Numbered from the stretch's first letter, positions 26,969 through 37,107 are shown. The stretch is 64,000 nucleotides of DNA from Roseiarcus sp963770035 (GCA_963770035.1 CAVYON010000024.1:1-64000); one strand, 5' to 3'. A program made the numbers and translations. Notes: generated by a model not told the origin, from the sequence alone.

Positions 26969-28398
26969 AACAGCGTTTGCGCCGCCGCCATGGCGGCGTT
27001 GGTCAAAAGCGAGGGAGCCAGCACGAAAGTGATGATCAGGACCGCCGCCAAGGCCAAGACGCTGCGGGCGACGACGCCCGGCTGGTCAAACGCCACGGCC
27101 GGCTCGTCGAAATACATCAGCTTGACGATCCGCAGGTAATAGTAGGCGCCCACCGCGCTGAACAGCACGCCGATAACGGCGAGACCGTAGAGATCGGCCT
27201 TGATCGCCGCGGCGAACACATAGAACTTAGCGAAGAAGCCGGCGAGCGGCGGGACGCCCGCAAGCGAGAACATCATCGTGGCGAGGAAAAACGCCATCAC
27301 CGAATCCGTGCGGGCAAGGCCGGCGAGATCGCCGATTGTCTCCACCGCAACGCCGTCTCGCCGCATCGACAGGATCGCGGCGAAGGTCCCGAGCGTCATC
27401 ACGACATAGATCGACATGTAGACAATCACGCTCTGCGCGCCCTCGACGGTGCCGGCGGCAAGTCCAACGAGGGCAAAGCCCATATGGCCGATCGACGAAT
27501 ACGCCATTAGTCGCTTGATGTTGCGCTGGCCGATGGCCGCGAAGGCGCCGAGCCCCATCGAGGCAATCGACACGAAGACGAGGATCTGCCGCCAGTCGCC
27601 GGAAATTCCCGGGAAGGCGGAAAAGGCGACGCGCACCAGCACCGCCATCGCGGCGATCTTGGGCGCCGAGGCGAAGAACGTGGTCACCGGGGTCGGTGCG
27701 CCCTCGTACACGTCGGGCGTCCACATATGGAACGGCACGGCGGAGATCTTGAAGGCAAGGCCCGCCAGCACAAAGACAAGACCGAACAGCACGCCCATGT
27801 TGTGATGATCGTGCACCGCCGCCGCGACGGCGCGGAATGTCACCGAGCCCGCGTAACCGTAGATCAATGAAATCCCGTAGAGCAGCATGCCAGACGATAG
27901 CGCGCCGAGAACGAAATATTTCAGGCCCGCCTCGGTCGCACGCAGATCGTGGCGGCGATAGGCCGCAATCACGTAGAGCGCGAGGCTCATCAGCTCGAGG
28001 CCGAGATAGAGCGCGATGAAGTCGTTGGCTGCGATCAACATCAGCATGCCGAGCGTCGAGAGCAGGATCAACACCGGAAACTCGAAGCCCGCGATCCGCT
28101 CCTTGCGCATAAACTCGAGCGACAGGAGCAGCGTCACCAGCGAGCCGATGAGGGCGAGCCCGCTCATGAAGCGGGTGAAGGGATCGTCGGCGAAGGCGCC
28201 GTAAAACGTGATCCCCATCGGGCGCGTTTTCCACACCGCGATCAGGAAGACGATCCCGAGCAGCGCGACGGACGCCTCGGTGACCAGACTGTAGGCCCGC
28301 TCGCCACGCAGCGCGCCAAAGAGCACGAGCAAGAGCGTTCCCAGCGCGAGGACCGCTTCGGGCAGGACTACCGGAAGAGAGAGGGCCGTTTCGTGCAT
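26965..28398 (-). CDS. nuoN: NADH-quinone oxidoreductase subunit N
   Basis: NuoN is one of the three antiporter-like proton-pumping subunits in the membrane arm of complex I. The 477-residue protein has about 14 membrane segments. Characteristic parts are YLGLELMSLALYVIAAYRRH with the glutamate of TM5, ALSSGMLLYGISLIYGYAGS, PFHMWTPDVYEGAPTPVTTF in the broken-helix region with lysines nearby, and RLMAYSSIGHMGFALVGLAA. Length is normal for alphaproteobacteria. It is the last nuo gene, follows nuoM by 40 bp and overlaps the start of birA. Confidence 0.95.
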   Translation of the reverse strand: MHETALSLPVVLPEAVLALGTLLLVLFGALRGERAYSLVTEASVALLGIVFLIAVWKTRPMGITFYGAFADDPFTRFMSGLALIGSLVTLLLSLEFMRKERIAGFEFPVLILLSTLGMLMLIAANDFIALYLGLELMSLALYVIAAYRRHDLRATEAGLKYFVLGALSSGMLLYGISLIYGYAGSVTFRAVAAAVHDHHNMGVLFGLVFVLAGLAFKISAVPFHMWTPDVYEGAPTPVTTFFASAPKIAAMAVLVRVAFSAFPGISGDWRQILVFVSIASMGLGAFAAIGQRNIKRLMAYSSIGHMGFALVGLAAGTVEGAQSVIVYMSIYVVMTLGTFAAILSMRRDGVAVETIGDLAGLARTDSVMAFFLATMMFSLAGVPPLAGFFAKFYVFAAAIKADLYGLAVIGVLFSAVGAYYYLRIVKLMYFDEPAVAFDQPGVVARSVLALAAVLIITFVLAPSLLTNAAMAAAQTLF

Positions 28399-28438
28399 GG
28401 ATTGCTCGTTCTCTTGATCGGGTTCAGCCGGCGCGCCG

Positions 28439-29939
28439 TCACAGCCCGGCGGTCTTGGTCGCAGTGACGGCCGTCTCGACGCTCCTGAGGATCACGTCGA
28501 TGGAGGCCGAGCTGGCATCGATGACCGGCTGCGGATGCACGCCGAAGTAGATGACCAGCAGGCCGAGCGGGATGAATATCGCGACCTCGCGCGGGCTGAG
28601 GTCGAGAATCGTTCTTAAGTTCGCCTTCTCGATGACGCCGAATACGATGCGCCGGTAGAGATAGAGGGCGTACGGCGCCGACAGGATGAGACCAGTCGTG
28701 GCGAAAAACGCGACCCAAGTGTTCGCCTGGAACGTCCCGATCAAGGTCAGGAATTCGCCAATAAAGCCGGTGGTGCCCGGCAGCCCGACATTCGCGAGCG
28801 TGAACAGCATGAACGCGACCGCGTACAGAGGCATCCGTTGGACGAGCCCACCGTACGCGTCGATCGACAGCGTATGCATCCGGTCGTAGACGACGCCCAC
28901 GCAAAGAAACAGCGCGCCGGAGATCAGACCGTGACTTATCATCTGGAAGACCGCGCCCTGAACCCCCTGGGCATTGGCGGAAAAAATGCCCATTGTCACG
29001 AAACCCATGTGTGCGACCGACGAGTAGGCGATCAGCTTCTTCATATTCTCCTGCGCGAGCGCCACCAGCGAGGTGTACACGATCGCGATCACCGACAGCG
29101 TATAGACGAGCGGCGTGAAATAAACTGAGGCGTCCGGGAACATCGGTAGCGAGAAGCGAATGAAGCCGTAGCCGCCCAGCTTGAGCAGGATCGCCGCCAG
29201 GATCACCGAGCCCGCCGTCGGCGCCTCGACGTGGGCGTCAGGGAGCCAGGTATGAACCGGCCACATTGGCAACTTGACTGCGAATGACGCGAAGAAGCCC
29301 AGCCACAGCCAAGTCTGCATCTTCGGGTTGAACGCCGTCTTGAGCAGCACCGTGATGTCGGTCGTGCCGGCTGTCCAGTACATTGCCATGATGGCGAGCA
29401 GCATCAGCACCGAACCGGTGAAGGTGTAGAGAAAGAACTTGAACGCCGCGTAGACTTCGATTGCCGTGGCCCCAGATCCCGATGATCAGGAACATCGGGA
29501 TCAGGGTGCCTTCGAAGAACAGGTAGAACAGCAAGAGGTCGAGCGCGATGAACGCGCCGATCATCAACGTCTCGAGCGCGAGGAAGGCGATCATGTATTC
29601 CTTCACCCGCATCTCGACGGTCCACGAAGCCCCGATGGTGATCGGCATTAGGAAGGTCGTGAGCAGGACGAAGGGCATGGAAACGCCGTCGACGCCGAGC
29701 TTGTAGAGGATGACGTGCGAGAACCAGTCGTGCTGCTCGATGAGCTGGAAGCCCGGCTGCGAAAGGTCAAAACGACCCCAGGCGACGAGGCTCAGAACGA
29801 AGGTGATGAGGGTGGCGAAGAAGGCGATCCAGCGCGCGTTGCGCCGACTCGCCTCGGTGTCTCCTGGCAACAGGAGGATGAAGGCCGCCCCGATCAGGGG
29901 CAGGATCAAGAGGCTCGAAAGGATCCAGGAACCGGACAT
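28439..29939 (-). CDS. nuoM: NADH-quinone oxidoreductase subunit M, one frameshift
   Basis: NuoM is another antiporter-like pumping subunit of complex I. The first frame from ATG 29939 covers SSLLILPLIGAAFILLLPGD to LIPMFLIIGIWGHGNR; the second, from about 29456 down to 28439, begins VYAAFKFFLYTFTGSVLMLL and contains PVHTWLPDAHVEAPTAGSVI and KLIAYSSVAHMGFVTMGIF. Deleting one A from the AA in CGAAGTC near 29459 makes a continuous protein of about 500 residues with no lost residues, the normal size. Because the other complex I genes are intact, I regard this as a likely sequence error. The start overlaps the nuoL stop by one base. Confidence 0.92.
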
Positions 29940-31948
29940 CAGCGAGCCCCCCAGAACAGGTACCAGGTCGCGAATGCGGCTGCCCCGAGCAACATCGCGA
30001 AGGCGTATTGATAGATGTAGCCAGACTGCAGACGCACGGCGCCCCGGGTCACGTCGAGGACGCGCGCCGACACGCCATCGGGCCCCAGCCCGTCGATGAC
30101 CGCGCCGTCGCCCCCCTTCCAGAGCGCGCGGCCGATGGCGAAGGCCGGCCGGACGAACAGGAAGTCGTAAAGTTCGTCAAAATACCACTTGTTGAGTAGG
30201 AAGCGGTAGAGCGCCGGGAACGTCGAAGCCAGCCGTTCGGGCGCCTTCCTATCGACGACGTAAAAGTAGATCGCGATCAACAGTCCGAAGATCATAAACA
30301 CAGTCGGCGACAGCGACACCAGAGCCGGAACGTGCTCCATGTCTTCGAGAATGTGGTTCTCCTGACCCAGGAACAAGGAATTGCGCCAGAACTCCGAGTA
30401 GCCTTCGCCGATGAACCAATGGCGGAACGCGACGCCGGCGAACACGGCGCCGAGTCCGAGGATCGCGAGGGGGATCAGCATAACCAGCGGCGATTCGTGG
30501 GCTTCGCCGTCGCTGTGACCATGGTCATGGTCGTCGTGAGCATGCCCCTGATCGTCATGCGCCTCGGCTGGCAGCCAGGACGAGAACTGGCCGCGCTCCC
30601 CGAAGAACGTCATGAACACCAGGCGCCAGGAATAAAACGAGGTGAAGCCCGCCGCGATCGCAACGCACCAGAAGGCGTACACCGAACCGTAACGCTGCGA
30701 AACGAAGGCAGCCTCAATGATCGGGTCCTTCGACACGTAGCCGGCGAAGCCGATGTTGGTGAACGGGATGCCTACACCGGTGATCGCGACCGTGCCGATG
30801 ATCATCATCCAGAAGGTGAACGGGATCTCCTTCCTCAAGCCCCCCATGCGACGCATGTCCTGTTCGTGATGCATCGCCGTAATCACTGAGCCAGCCGTCA
30901 AAAAGAGCAGCGCCTTGAAAAAGGCGTGGGTGAAAAGGTGGAAAATGCCGAGGCTATACCCGCCAACCCCGAGGCCGACGAACATGTAGCCGAGTTGCGA
31001 GCAGGTCGAATACGCGATGACCCGTTTGATGTCGTTTTGTACGAGACCGATCGTGGCGGCGAAGAACGCGGTGGTCGCGCCGATGATCAGCACAACGCTA
31101 AGGGCTGTCGACGACAGTTCGAACAGCGGCGACAGACGCGCCACCATGAACACGCCCGCCGTCACCATGGTCGCGGCGTGGATGAGGGCGGAGACCGGGG
31201 TCGGGCCCTCCATCGCGTCGGGCAGCCAGGTGTGCAGCAGGAACTGCGCCGACTTGCCCATCGCGCCCATGAACAGGAGCAGGCAGGCGAGCGTCCAGGC
31301 GTCCCAGTCGAAGCCGATGAAGTGGAACGTTTTGCCAGCCACGCCAGGCGCCGCCGCGAACACCTGGTCGAACATCACTGAGCCGGTCAGGACGAAAGTC
31401 AGAAAGATGCCGAGAGCGAAGCCGAAGTCGCCGACGCGATTGACGACGAAGGCCTTGATCGCAGCGGCGTTAGCCGAGGGCTTCTCGTACCAGAAGCCGA
31501 TCAGGAGGTAGGACATGAGGCCCACACCCTCCCAGCCAAAGAACATCTGCACGAGATTGTCGGCGGTCACCAGCATCAGCATGGCGAAGGTGAACAGCGA
31601 CAGATAGGCGAAGAAACGTGGCCGGGACGGATCTTCGCTCATGTAGCCGATCGAATAGACGTGGACGACGAACGACACCGTGGTCACCACCACAAGCATC
31701 ACTGCCGTCAGCGTGTCGATCCGCAAGGCCCAGGCGACATCGAGCTTGCCCGAAGTGAACCAGTTCGCGACCGGAACATGCGCGTCCGCGCCGGCGGCGA
31801 CCTGGAAGAACGCAATCCATGAAAGCAGAAAGCAGACGCCGAGGAATCCGGAGGTCACGTATTCGGCCCCGCGGGCTCCGATCCAGGGGCCGAAAATGCC
31901 CGCGATCAGGAAGCCGAAGAGCGGAAGAAAGACGATCAGATCGTACAT
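29939..31948 (-). CDS. nuoL: NADH-quinone oxidoreductase subunit L
   Basis: NuoL is the distal pumping subunit of complex I, with a long C-terminal lateral helix. The 669-residue protein shows the conserved FGWEGVGLMSYLLIGFWYEK around TM5, LLHTWLPDAMEGPTPVSALI in the broken helix, and RVIAYSTCSQLGYMFVGLGV. A histidine-rich loop DDQGHAHDDHDHGHSDG near residue 480 could bind metal or be a flexible linker. The end has the expected hydrophobic segments of the helix HL and TM16 region. It follows nuoK by 6 bp on the minus strand. Confidence 0.95.
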   Translation of the reverse strand: MYDLIVFLPLFGFLIAGIFGPWIGARGAEYVTSGFLGVCFLLSWIAFFQVAAGADAHVPVANWFTSGKLDVAWALRIDTLTAVMLVVVTTVSFVVHVYSIGYMSEDPSRPRFFAYLSLFTFAMLMLVTADNLVQMFFGWEGVGLMSYLLIGFWYEKPSANAAAIKAFVVNRVGDFGFALGIFLTFVLTGSVMFDQVFAAAPGVAGKTFHFIGFDWDAWTLACLLLFMGAMGKSAQFLLHTWLPDAMEGPTPVSALIHAATMVTAGVFMVARLSPLFELSSTALSVVLIIGATTAFFAATIGLVQNDIKRVIAYSTCSQLGYMFVGLGVGGYSLGIFHLFTHAFFKALLFLTAGSVITAMHHEQDMRRMGGLRKEIPFTFWMMIIGTVAITGVGIPFTNIGFAGYVSKDPIIEAAFVSQRYGSVYAFWCVAIAAGFTSFYSWRLVFMTFFGERGQFSSWLPAEAHDDQGHAHDDHDHGHSDGEAHESPLVMLIPLAILGLGAVFAGVAFRHWFIGEGYSEFWRNSLFLGQENHILEDMEHVPALVSLSPTVFMIFGLLIAIYFYVVDRKAPERLASTFPALYRFLLNKWYFDELYDFLFVRPAFAIGRALWKGGDGAVIDGLGPDGVSARVLDVTRGAVRLQSGYIYQYAFAMLLGAAAFATWYLFWGAR

Positions 31949-31954
31949 AGCCCC

Positions 31955-32257
31955 TCAGCCCTTCAGCGAATTGATGTCTTCGACCGCGATCGAGCCGCGG
32001 TTGCGGTAATAGGCGACCATGATCGCAAGACCAATCGCCGATTCCGCTGCAGCCACGGTCAGGACGAACAGCGCGAAGGCCTGGCCGGTGAGGTCGCCCT
32101 TGAAGGTCGAGAAGGCGACGAGGTTGATATTGGCCGCAAGCAGGATCAGTTCGACCGACATCAGGATGACGATGATGTTCTTGTGGTTGAGGATGATGCC
32201 GGCGACGCCGATCGTGAACACGATCGCCGCGAGGATCAGATAAGCGGAGAGGTCCAT
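31955..32257 (-). CDS. nuoK: NADH-quinone oxidoreductase subunit K
   Basis: NuoK is a small three-helix subunit linking the quinone chamber to the antiporter subunits. The 100-residue protein shows IVILMSVELILLAANINLVA with the conserved glutamate of TM2, and FALFVLTVAAAESAIGLAIM with the second glutamate in TM3. The size and three hydrophobic segments match the family exactly. It lies 12 bp after nuoJ and 6 bp before nuoL, so it is within the same transcript. Confidence 0.95.
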   Translation of the reverse strand: MDLSAYLILAAIVFTIGVAGIILNHKNIIVILMSVELILLAANINLVAFSTFKGDLTGQAFALFVLTVAAAESAIGLAIMVAYYRNRGSIAVEDINSLKG

Positions 32258-32269
32258 AGGAGCGATCCT

Positions 32270-32869
32270 TCAGATGCCGACGCGCGATGGGACCTTGCGC
32301 AGTTCGACCGCGGTCTCGGGCGTACGCGCCACCTGGGCGCCGACGTCCTGGCGCTTGACGCCCGCCTTGTGCTGCAGCGTGAGGACGATCGCGCCGATCA
32401 TCGCGGTGAGGAGGATCATCCCCGCCGCTTGGAAGTAGTAGAAATAGCGGGTGTAGAGCACTTCGCCGAGCGCTGCGGTGTTGGAGAGCGTGCCCGAGGG
32501 CGTCGCGGGCGCCGCGGCGTTCGGCGAAGCGCCCCAGTTCCACATCACATACCAGAGCTCCAGGAACACGAGTACGGCGATGAACAGTCCCTGCGGCAGG
32601 TACTGAACGAACCCCTGCTTCATGCGGGCGAAGTCAACGTCGAGCAACATGACGACGAAAAGGAAGAGCACCGCCACCGCACCGACATAGACGACAATCA
32701 GGATCATCGCGAGGAACTCCGCCCCCAGGATGAGGAAGAGCCCCGCCGCGCAGACGAAGGAGAGGATCAGGAACAGCACGGAGTGAACCGGGTTCCGGGC
32801 AAAAATGACCGCGAACGCCGATCCGACCAGGATCGTCGCAAAAATCCAGAAGAATACCGCTTCGGCCAT
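32270..32869 (-). CDS. nuoJ: NADH-quinone oxidoreductase subunit J
   Basis: NuoJ is a membrane subunit of complex I with a flexible TM3. The 199-residue protein has five hydrophobic segments; AEFLAMILIVVYVGAVAVLF and LFVVMLLDVDFARMKQGF are typical. I choose ATG 32869 (MAEAVFFWIFATILVGSAF), the standard N-terminus; the frame is open to 32974. Upstream, 150 bp separate it from nuoI, longer than the other gaps in this operon, and no gene or clear promoter is seen there. Confidence 0.93.
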   Translation of the reverse strand: MAEAVFFWIFATILVGSAFAVIFARNPVHSVLFLILSFVCAAGLFLILGAEFLAMILIVVYVGAVAVLFLFVVMLLDVDFARMKQGFVQYLPQGLFIAVLVFLELWYVMWNWGASPNAAAPATPSGTLSNTAALGEVLYTRYFYYFQAAGMILLTAMIGAIVLTLQHKAGVKRQDVGAQVARTPETAVELRKVPSRVGI

Positions 32870-33019
32870 GTCGTCAGCCTCTTCAAAACCCCGCCCCGAG
32901 CCCGCCTCCTGAAAACAGGAAACAGCGTGGCTAAAGCGCGAGATGAGGGTCGTCGCCCTCACCCACGATTGCACTTCACCCCACCCCTCCCTCGCGACCG
33001 CTCCGTCGCTAGCGAGAGG

Positions 33020-33514
33020 TCACCGATACGGCGCGTCTATTGCGATGTTGCGCGCGAGTTCGCGCTCCCAGCGGGCGCCGTTCGCAAGCAGCCGGTCCTT
33101 GTCGTAGAACAGTTCCTCGCGAGATTCGGTGGCGAATTCGAAATTCGGTCCCTCGACGATCGCGTCCACCGGGCACGCCTCCTGACAGAAGCCGCAGTAG
33201 ATGCATTTCGTCATGTCGATATCGTAGCGGGTCGTCCGCCGCGTGCCGTCGTTGCGGCGCGGCCCCGCCTCGATGGTGATCGCCTGCGCCGGGCAGATCG
33301 CTTCGCAAAGCTTGCAGGCGATGCAGCGCTCCTCTCCGTTGGGATAGCGCCTCAGGGCATGCTCCCCGCGAAAACGCGGCGAGAGCGGCGACTTCTCGTG
33401 CGGATAGTTGAGCGTCACCTTCGGCTTGAACATGTAGCGGACCGACAGCGCAAAGGCTGCGAAGAATTCGGCGAGGAACAACGAGCGGGCGGATTGCGCG
33501 AGCCTGAGTGCCAT
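33020..33514 (-). CDS. nuoI: NADH-quinone oxidoreductase subunit I
   Basis: NuoI carries two [4Fe-4S] clusters (N6a and N6b) in the arm joining the hydrophilic and membrane parts of complex I. Both cysteine motifs are whole: CIACKLCEAICPAQA near residue 62 and CIYCGFCQEACPVDA near residue 101. The 164-residue length and the N-terminal helix QSARSLFLAEFFAAFALSVR suit the TYKY-type of alphaproteobacteria and mitochondria. ATG 33514 is preceded by GGAGAAGAC-type purines; the open frame extends upstream into nuoH but without similarity. Confidence 0.95.
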   Translation of the reverse strand: MALRLAQSARSLFLAEFFAAFALSVRYMFKPKVTLNYPHEKSPLSPRFRGEHALRRYPNGEERCIACKLCEAICPAQAITIEAGPRRNDGTRRTTRYDIDMTKCIYCGFCQEACPVDAIVEGPNFEFATESREELFYDKDRLLANGARWERELARNIAIDAPYR

Positions 33515-33528
33515 CGTCTTCTCCTCCG

Positions 33529-34704
33529 TTAGCCGCCCGACACGTTGGCGCCGAGGCCGGTGAACTCGAGCACGGCGGCGACCAGAACCACCATGAACAG
33601 AGAGATCGGCAGGAAAACTTTCCACCCGAGCCGCATCAACTGGTCATAGCGATAGCGCGGCACGAAGGCTTTCACCATCGAGAAGCAGAACACCACGCTC
33701 CACGCCTTGAACAGGAACCAGAATATCCCCGGAATCCACGTGAAGGGCGGGAACGGCAGAGGCGACAGCCAGCCGCCGAGGAACAGAACCGTCGTCATCG
33801 ACGACATGGTCAGCACCGCGACCAGCTCGGTGAGGAACTGCAGCAGGAATAGCGAGGCCGAATATTCGACCGAATAACCGGCGACAAGCTCTGACTCGGC
33901 CTCCGCGAGGTCGAAGGGTGGACGATTCGTCTCCGCCAGCGCCGAGACGAAGAAAATGATAAACATCGGCAGGAGCGGCAGCCAATACCAGCCGAGGAAG
34001 CCGAAGCGCGTGTCCTGCGCGCGCACGATGTCGGAGAGGTTCAGCGATCCGGCGCACATCAGCACCGTCACAATGACGAAGCCGATCGACACCTCGTAAG
34101 AGACCATCTGCGCCGCCGAGCGAAGCGCCGACAAGAGCGGATATTTCGAGTTCGACGCCCAGCCAGCCATGATGATGCCGTAGACGCCGAGCGACGATAT
34201 CGCAAACAGATAGAGGATGCCGACATTGATGTCGGCGATCACCCAGCCGTCGGCGACCGGCATGACCGCCCAGGCCGCGATCGCCAGGATCACCGACACC
34301 AGCGGCGCCATGACGAACACGCCCTTGTTGGCGCTCGCCGGGATGATCGGCTCCTTGATGATGAACTTGCCGAAATCGGCGAACGGCTGCAGCACGCCCC
34401 ACGGGCCGACTACGTTAGGGCCGCGCCGAATGTGGACCGCGCCCCAGATCTTGCGCTCGAGATAGATCAGCACCGCCGTCGACAAGAGCAGGCAGACCAG
34501 CAGCACGAGGCTCTCGATAATGTAGCGCAGCGCCGTCCCGATGCTGCTCTCGTGCAGCCAGTGGCCGAAGGCGGCAAAATAGCCGCCGCTGATCAAAAAC
34601 CACAGGAGCCCCACGACGACGACGACCGCCGCCAGTGTGGCCCCGACGAGAGTCGCGATCAGGTGCGACGAGCGGTCGGGTCGGGTTGGCGATGCGCTGC
34701 TCAT
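33529..34704 (-). CDS. nuoH: NADH-quinone oxidoreductase subunit H
   Basis: NuoH forms part of the quinone-binding chamber and the link to the proton channels. The 391-residue protein is longer than the usual 330-350 because of an N-terminal extension and a first helix (LIATLVGATLAAVVVVVGLL). Conserved parts are YLERKIWGAVHIRRGPNVVG, PWGVLQPFADFGKFIIKEPI, GWASNSKYPLLSALRSAAQM and FDLAEAESELVAGYSVEYSA, with the acidic loop of the quinone site. About nine membrane segments are visible. It starts 6 bp after the nuoG stop. Confidence 0.93.
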   Translation of the reverse strand: MSSASPTRPDRSSHLIATLVGATLAAVVVVVGLLWFLISGGYFAAFGHWLHESSIGTALRYIIESLVLLVCLLLSTAVLIYLERKIWGAVHIRRGPNVVGPWGVLQPFADFGKFIIKEPIIPASANKGVFVMAPLVSVILAIAAWAVMPVADGWVIADINVGILYLFAISSLGVYGIIMAGWASNSKYPLLSALRSAAQMVSYEVSIGFVIVTVLMCAGSLNLSDIVRAQDTRFGFLGWYWLPLLPMFIIFFVSALAETNRPPFDLAEAESELVAGYSVEYSASLFLLQFLTELVAVLTMSSMTTVLFLGGWLSPLPFPPFTWIPGIFWFLFKAWSVVFCFSMVKAFVPRYRYDQLMRLGWKVFLPISLFMVVLVAAVLEFTGLGANVSGG

Positions 34705-34710
34705 CGACGC

Positions 34711-36774
34711 CTATTCCGCGGCTTGACGCGCCCGGCCCTGCGCCAGGGCCGAGCATTCGGCCATGACGCGCGAGGCGCGCGCAATCGGGTTGGTGAGATA
34801 GAAATCCTCGACGAGCGACCGGAACGGCGCCCGGTCGATTCCGCCGCCGAGCGCCGCGACCGCCGTGAGCGAGGCCGAATCGGCCGGGGCGACCTGATTG
34901 AACCGTACGAGATGCGGATAGGCGGTCGCCAGCGCCGCACGCAACTGCGTCAGCGAGTCGTACGGCAGCTTCGCTCCGAGCGCGTCGGAAAGCGCGCGCA
35001 GGATCGACCAGTCCTCACGCGCGTCGCCGGGCGGGAACACGGCGCGATCGGCGAACTGCGGCCGGCCCTCGGTATTGACGTAGATGCCGGTCTTCTCGGT
35101 GTAGGCTGCTCCGGGGAGAATGACGTCGGCGCGGTGGGCGCCCCGGTCGCCGTGCGTACCGATGTAGACGACGAAGGCGCCCGGCTCGATCGCGATCTCG
35201 TCGGCGCCGAGATTGAACAGAAGATCGAGCGCGCCCGCCCTCGCCATCGACGGCGCATCCAGGCCGCCTTCGTCCGGCACGAGGCCGAGATCGAGGCCGC
35301 CGACGCGCGAAGCCGCGGCGTGCAGCACGTTGAAGCCGTTCCAGCCGTCCTTGACGACGCCGGCCGCTGCCGCGGCCTTGGCCAGGCTCGCCAGCACAGC
35401 CTGACCGTCGGCCCGCGCGAAAGCGCCAGCGCCGACGATGAACATCGGCTTCGTCATGCCCTGAGCCGGCTTCTCGGCCACACGCTCAAGCGTCTCGGGG
35501 CCGGCCCCGAGGTAGTTGTACTTGTAGGTCAGGTCCGCCTGCTCGCCGATGACGCCCATCAGCACGCCGCCCTTGAGGAAGCGCTTACGGATTCGTGCGT
35601 TGAGCACCGGCAATTCGAGGCGCGGATTCGAACCGATGACCAGGATGGCGTCGGCCGTGTCGATGCCCGCGACGGTCGAGTTGAACAGGTACGACGCGCG
35701 GCCGAGCCTCGGATGCAGCTTCGAGCCGTCCTGGCGGCAGTCGAGGTTCGGCGAGCCGAGCTTGGCGATCAAGCCCTTGAGGGCGAACATTTCCTCGACC
35801 GAAGCGAGATCGCCGGCGACGGCGCCGATTCGGGCCGGCGCGGCAACCTTCGCCTTGGCGGCAATCGCGGCGAAAGCCTCCTGCCAGCTGGCGGGCCGGA
35901 GCTTGCCCTCGATCCGCACGTATGGCCTGTCGAGGCGCTGATTCTTGAGCCCGTCGACGATGTGGCGGGTCTTGTCGGAGATCCATTCCTCGTTGATCGC
36001 GTCGTTGACGCGCGGAAGGATGCGCACCACCTCGCGGCCGCGCGAGTCGATCCGGATTGCCGATCCCAGCGCGTCCATGACGTCGACCGATTCCGTCTTG
36101 GCGTACTCCCACGGACGAGCGTGAAACGCAGTCGGCTTCGCCGTCAGCGCGCCAACGGGACAGAGGTCGACAACATTGCCCTGAAGCTCGGAGGTCAACG
36201 CGCTTTCGAGATACGAGGTGATCTCCATGTCTTCGCCGCGGCCGGTCGCGCCAAGTTCCGGTACGCCGGCGACCTCGGTGACGAAGCGCACACAGCGCGT
36301 GCACTGGATGCAGCGGTTCATGACCGTTTTGACCAGTGTGCCGATGTACTTGTCCTCGACCGCCCGCTTGTTTTCGGCAAAGCGCGACGAATCTGCGCCA
36401 TAGGCCATAGCCTGGTCCTGCAGGTCGCACTCGCCCCCCTGGTCGCAGATCGGGCAATCGAGCGGGTGGTTGATGAGCAGGAACTCCATCACCCCCTTGC
36501 GGGCCTTTCGCGCCATCGGCGAATTGGTGAGCACGACCGGCGGCTCGCCGTTCGGGCCGGGACGCAAGTCGCGGACCGCCATCGCGCAAGACGCTGTCGG
36601 CTTGGGCGGACCGCCCTTCACTTCGACGAGGCACATGCGGCAGTTGCCGGCGATCGACAGCCGCTCGTGGAAGCAAAAGCGCGGAACTTCGGCGCCGGCG
36701 GTTTCACAAGCCTGGAGCAGCGTGTATTCGGCCGGAACGTCGACTTCCTTGCCGTCGATGATGATCTTGCTCAT
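34711..36774 (-). CDS. nuoG: NADH-quinone oxidoreductase subunit G
   Basis: NuoG is the large iron-sulphur subunit of the electron-input arm. The 687-residue protein starts SKIIIDGKEVDVPAEYTLLQ with the 2Fe-2S ferredoxin domain; cysteine groups continue in PRFCFHERLSIAGNCRMC, the histidine-cysteine cluster ICDQGGECDLQDQAMAYG, and MNRCIQCTRCVRFVTEVAGV. A molybdopterin-oxidoreductase-like domain follows (DAILVIGSNPRLELPVLNAR). It lacks the extra N7 cysteine region of E. coli and so is of the mitochondrial (NDUFS1) type. ATG 36774 overlaps the stop of the pentapeptide-repeat gene (ATGA); the frame is open to 36804 but that part is not family-like. Confidence 0.94.
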   Translation of the reverse strand: MSKIIIDGKEVDVPAEYTLLQACETAGAEVPRFCFHERLSIAGNCRMCLVEVKGGPPKPTASCAMAVRDLRPGPNGEPPVVLTNSPMARKARKGVMEFLLINHPLDCPICDQGGECDLQDQAMAYGADSSRFAENKRAVEDKYIGTLVKTVMNRCIQCTRCVRFVTEVAGVPELGATGRGEDMEITSYLESALTSELQGNVVDLCPVGALTAKPTAFHARPWEYAKTESVDVMDALGSAIRIDSRGREVVRILPRVNDAINEEWISDKTRHIVDGLKNQRLDRPYVRIEGKLRPASWQEAFAAIAAKAKVAAPARIGAVAGDLASVEEMFALKGLIAKLGSPNLDCRQDGSKLHPRLGRASYLFNSTVAGIDTADAILVIGSNPRLELPVLNARIRKRFLKGGVLMGVIGEQADLTYKYNYLGAGPETLERVAEKPAQGMTKPMFIVGAGAFARADGQAVLASLAKAAAAAGVVKDGWNGFNVLHAAASRVGGLDLGLVPDEGGLDAPSMARAGALDLLFNLGADEIAIEPGAFVVYIGTHGDRGAHRADVILPGAAYTEKTGIYVNTEGRPQFADRAVFPPGDAREDWSILRALSDALGAKLPYDSLTQLRAALATAYPHLVRFNQVAPADSASLTAVAALGGGIDRAPFRSLVEDFYLTNPIARASRVMAECSALAQGRARQAAE

Positions 36775-37082
36775 GCGCCTTTCGCCCCGTGACCGGACCG
36801 CCAATAGGCGAGCATATCGGTGACGGCAACCCCGTCGATCGTTGCGCCTTCGAGCCGTGCGTCGACGATTGCGGCGCCCGCCAAGTTGGCCCCTTCAACC
36901 TTCAACCCGGCCAGATTCACATTACTGACCCGCGATCCGGACATGTTCAGATCGTCAAAAGAGCAGCCGGACATGTTGATGTTATGAAAGTCCGAGCCCG
37001 ACAGATTGACGTCGTCGAACTGCGACCCCGAAAGATCCGCATGACGAACGTCCAGTCGATGCTTCTCGCTCTCGATTTTCAT
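36771..37082 (-). CDS. Pentapeptide-repeat protein within the nuo operon
   Basis: The 103-residue product (from ATG 37082; ATG 37100 is an alternative) is built of pentapeptide repeats, A(D/N)LSG-type, in DLSGSQFDDVNLSGSDFHNI and NMSGSRVSNVNLAGLKVEGA, ending with ATIDGVAVTDMLAYWRSG. Such repeats fold as a right-handed beta-helix. There is no signal peptide, so it should be cytoplasmic. The stop overlaps the nuoG start, which implies coupled translation. It is not a complex I subunit I know; its setting suggests an accessory or assembly role, but pentapeptide proteins have many functions and this is inference. Confidence 0.75.
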   Translation of the reverse strand: MKIESEKHRLDVRHADLSGSQFDDVNLSGSDFHNINMSGCSFDDLNMSGSRVSNVNLAGLKVEGANLAGAAIVDARLEGATIDGVAVTDMLAYWRSGHGAKGA

Positions 37083-37107
37083 CGAGACCATCCCACGCAA
37101 GTGACCT

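Noticed and set aside
34432..36792. 786-codon plus-strand open frame opposite nuoG and nuoH
   Set aside because: Shadow frame of two certain complex I genes, without recognisable domains.
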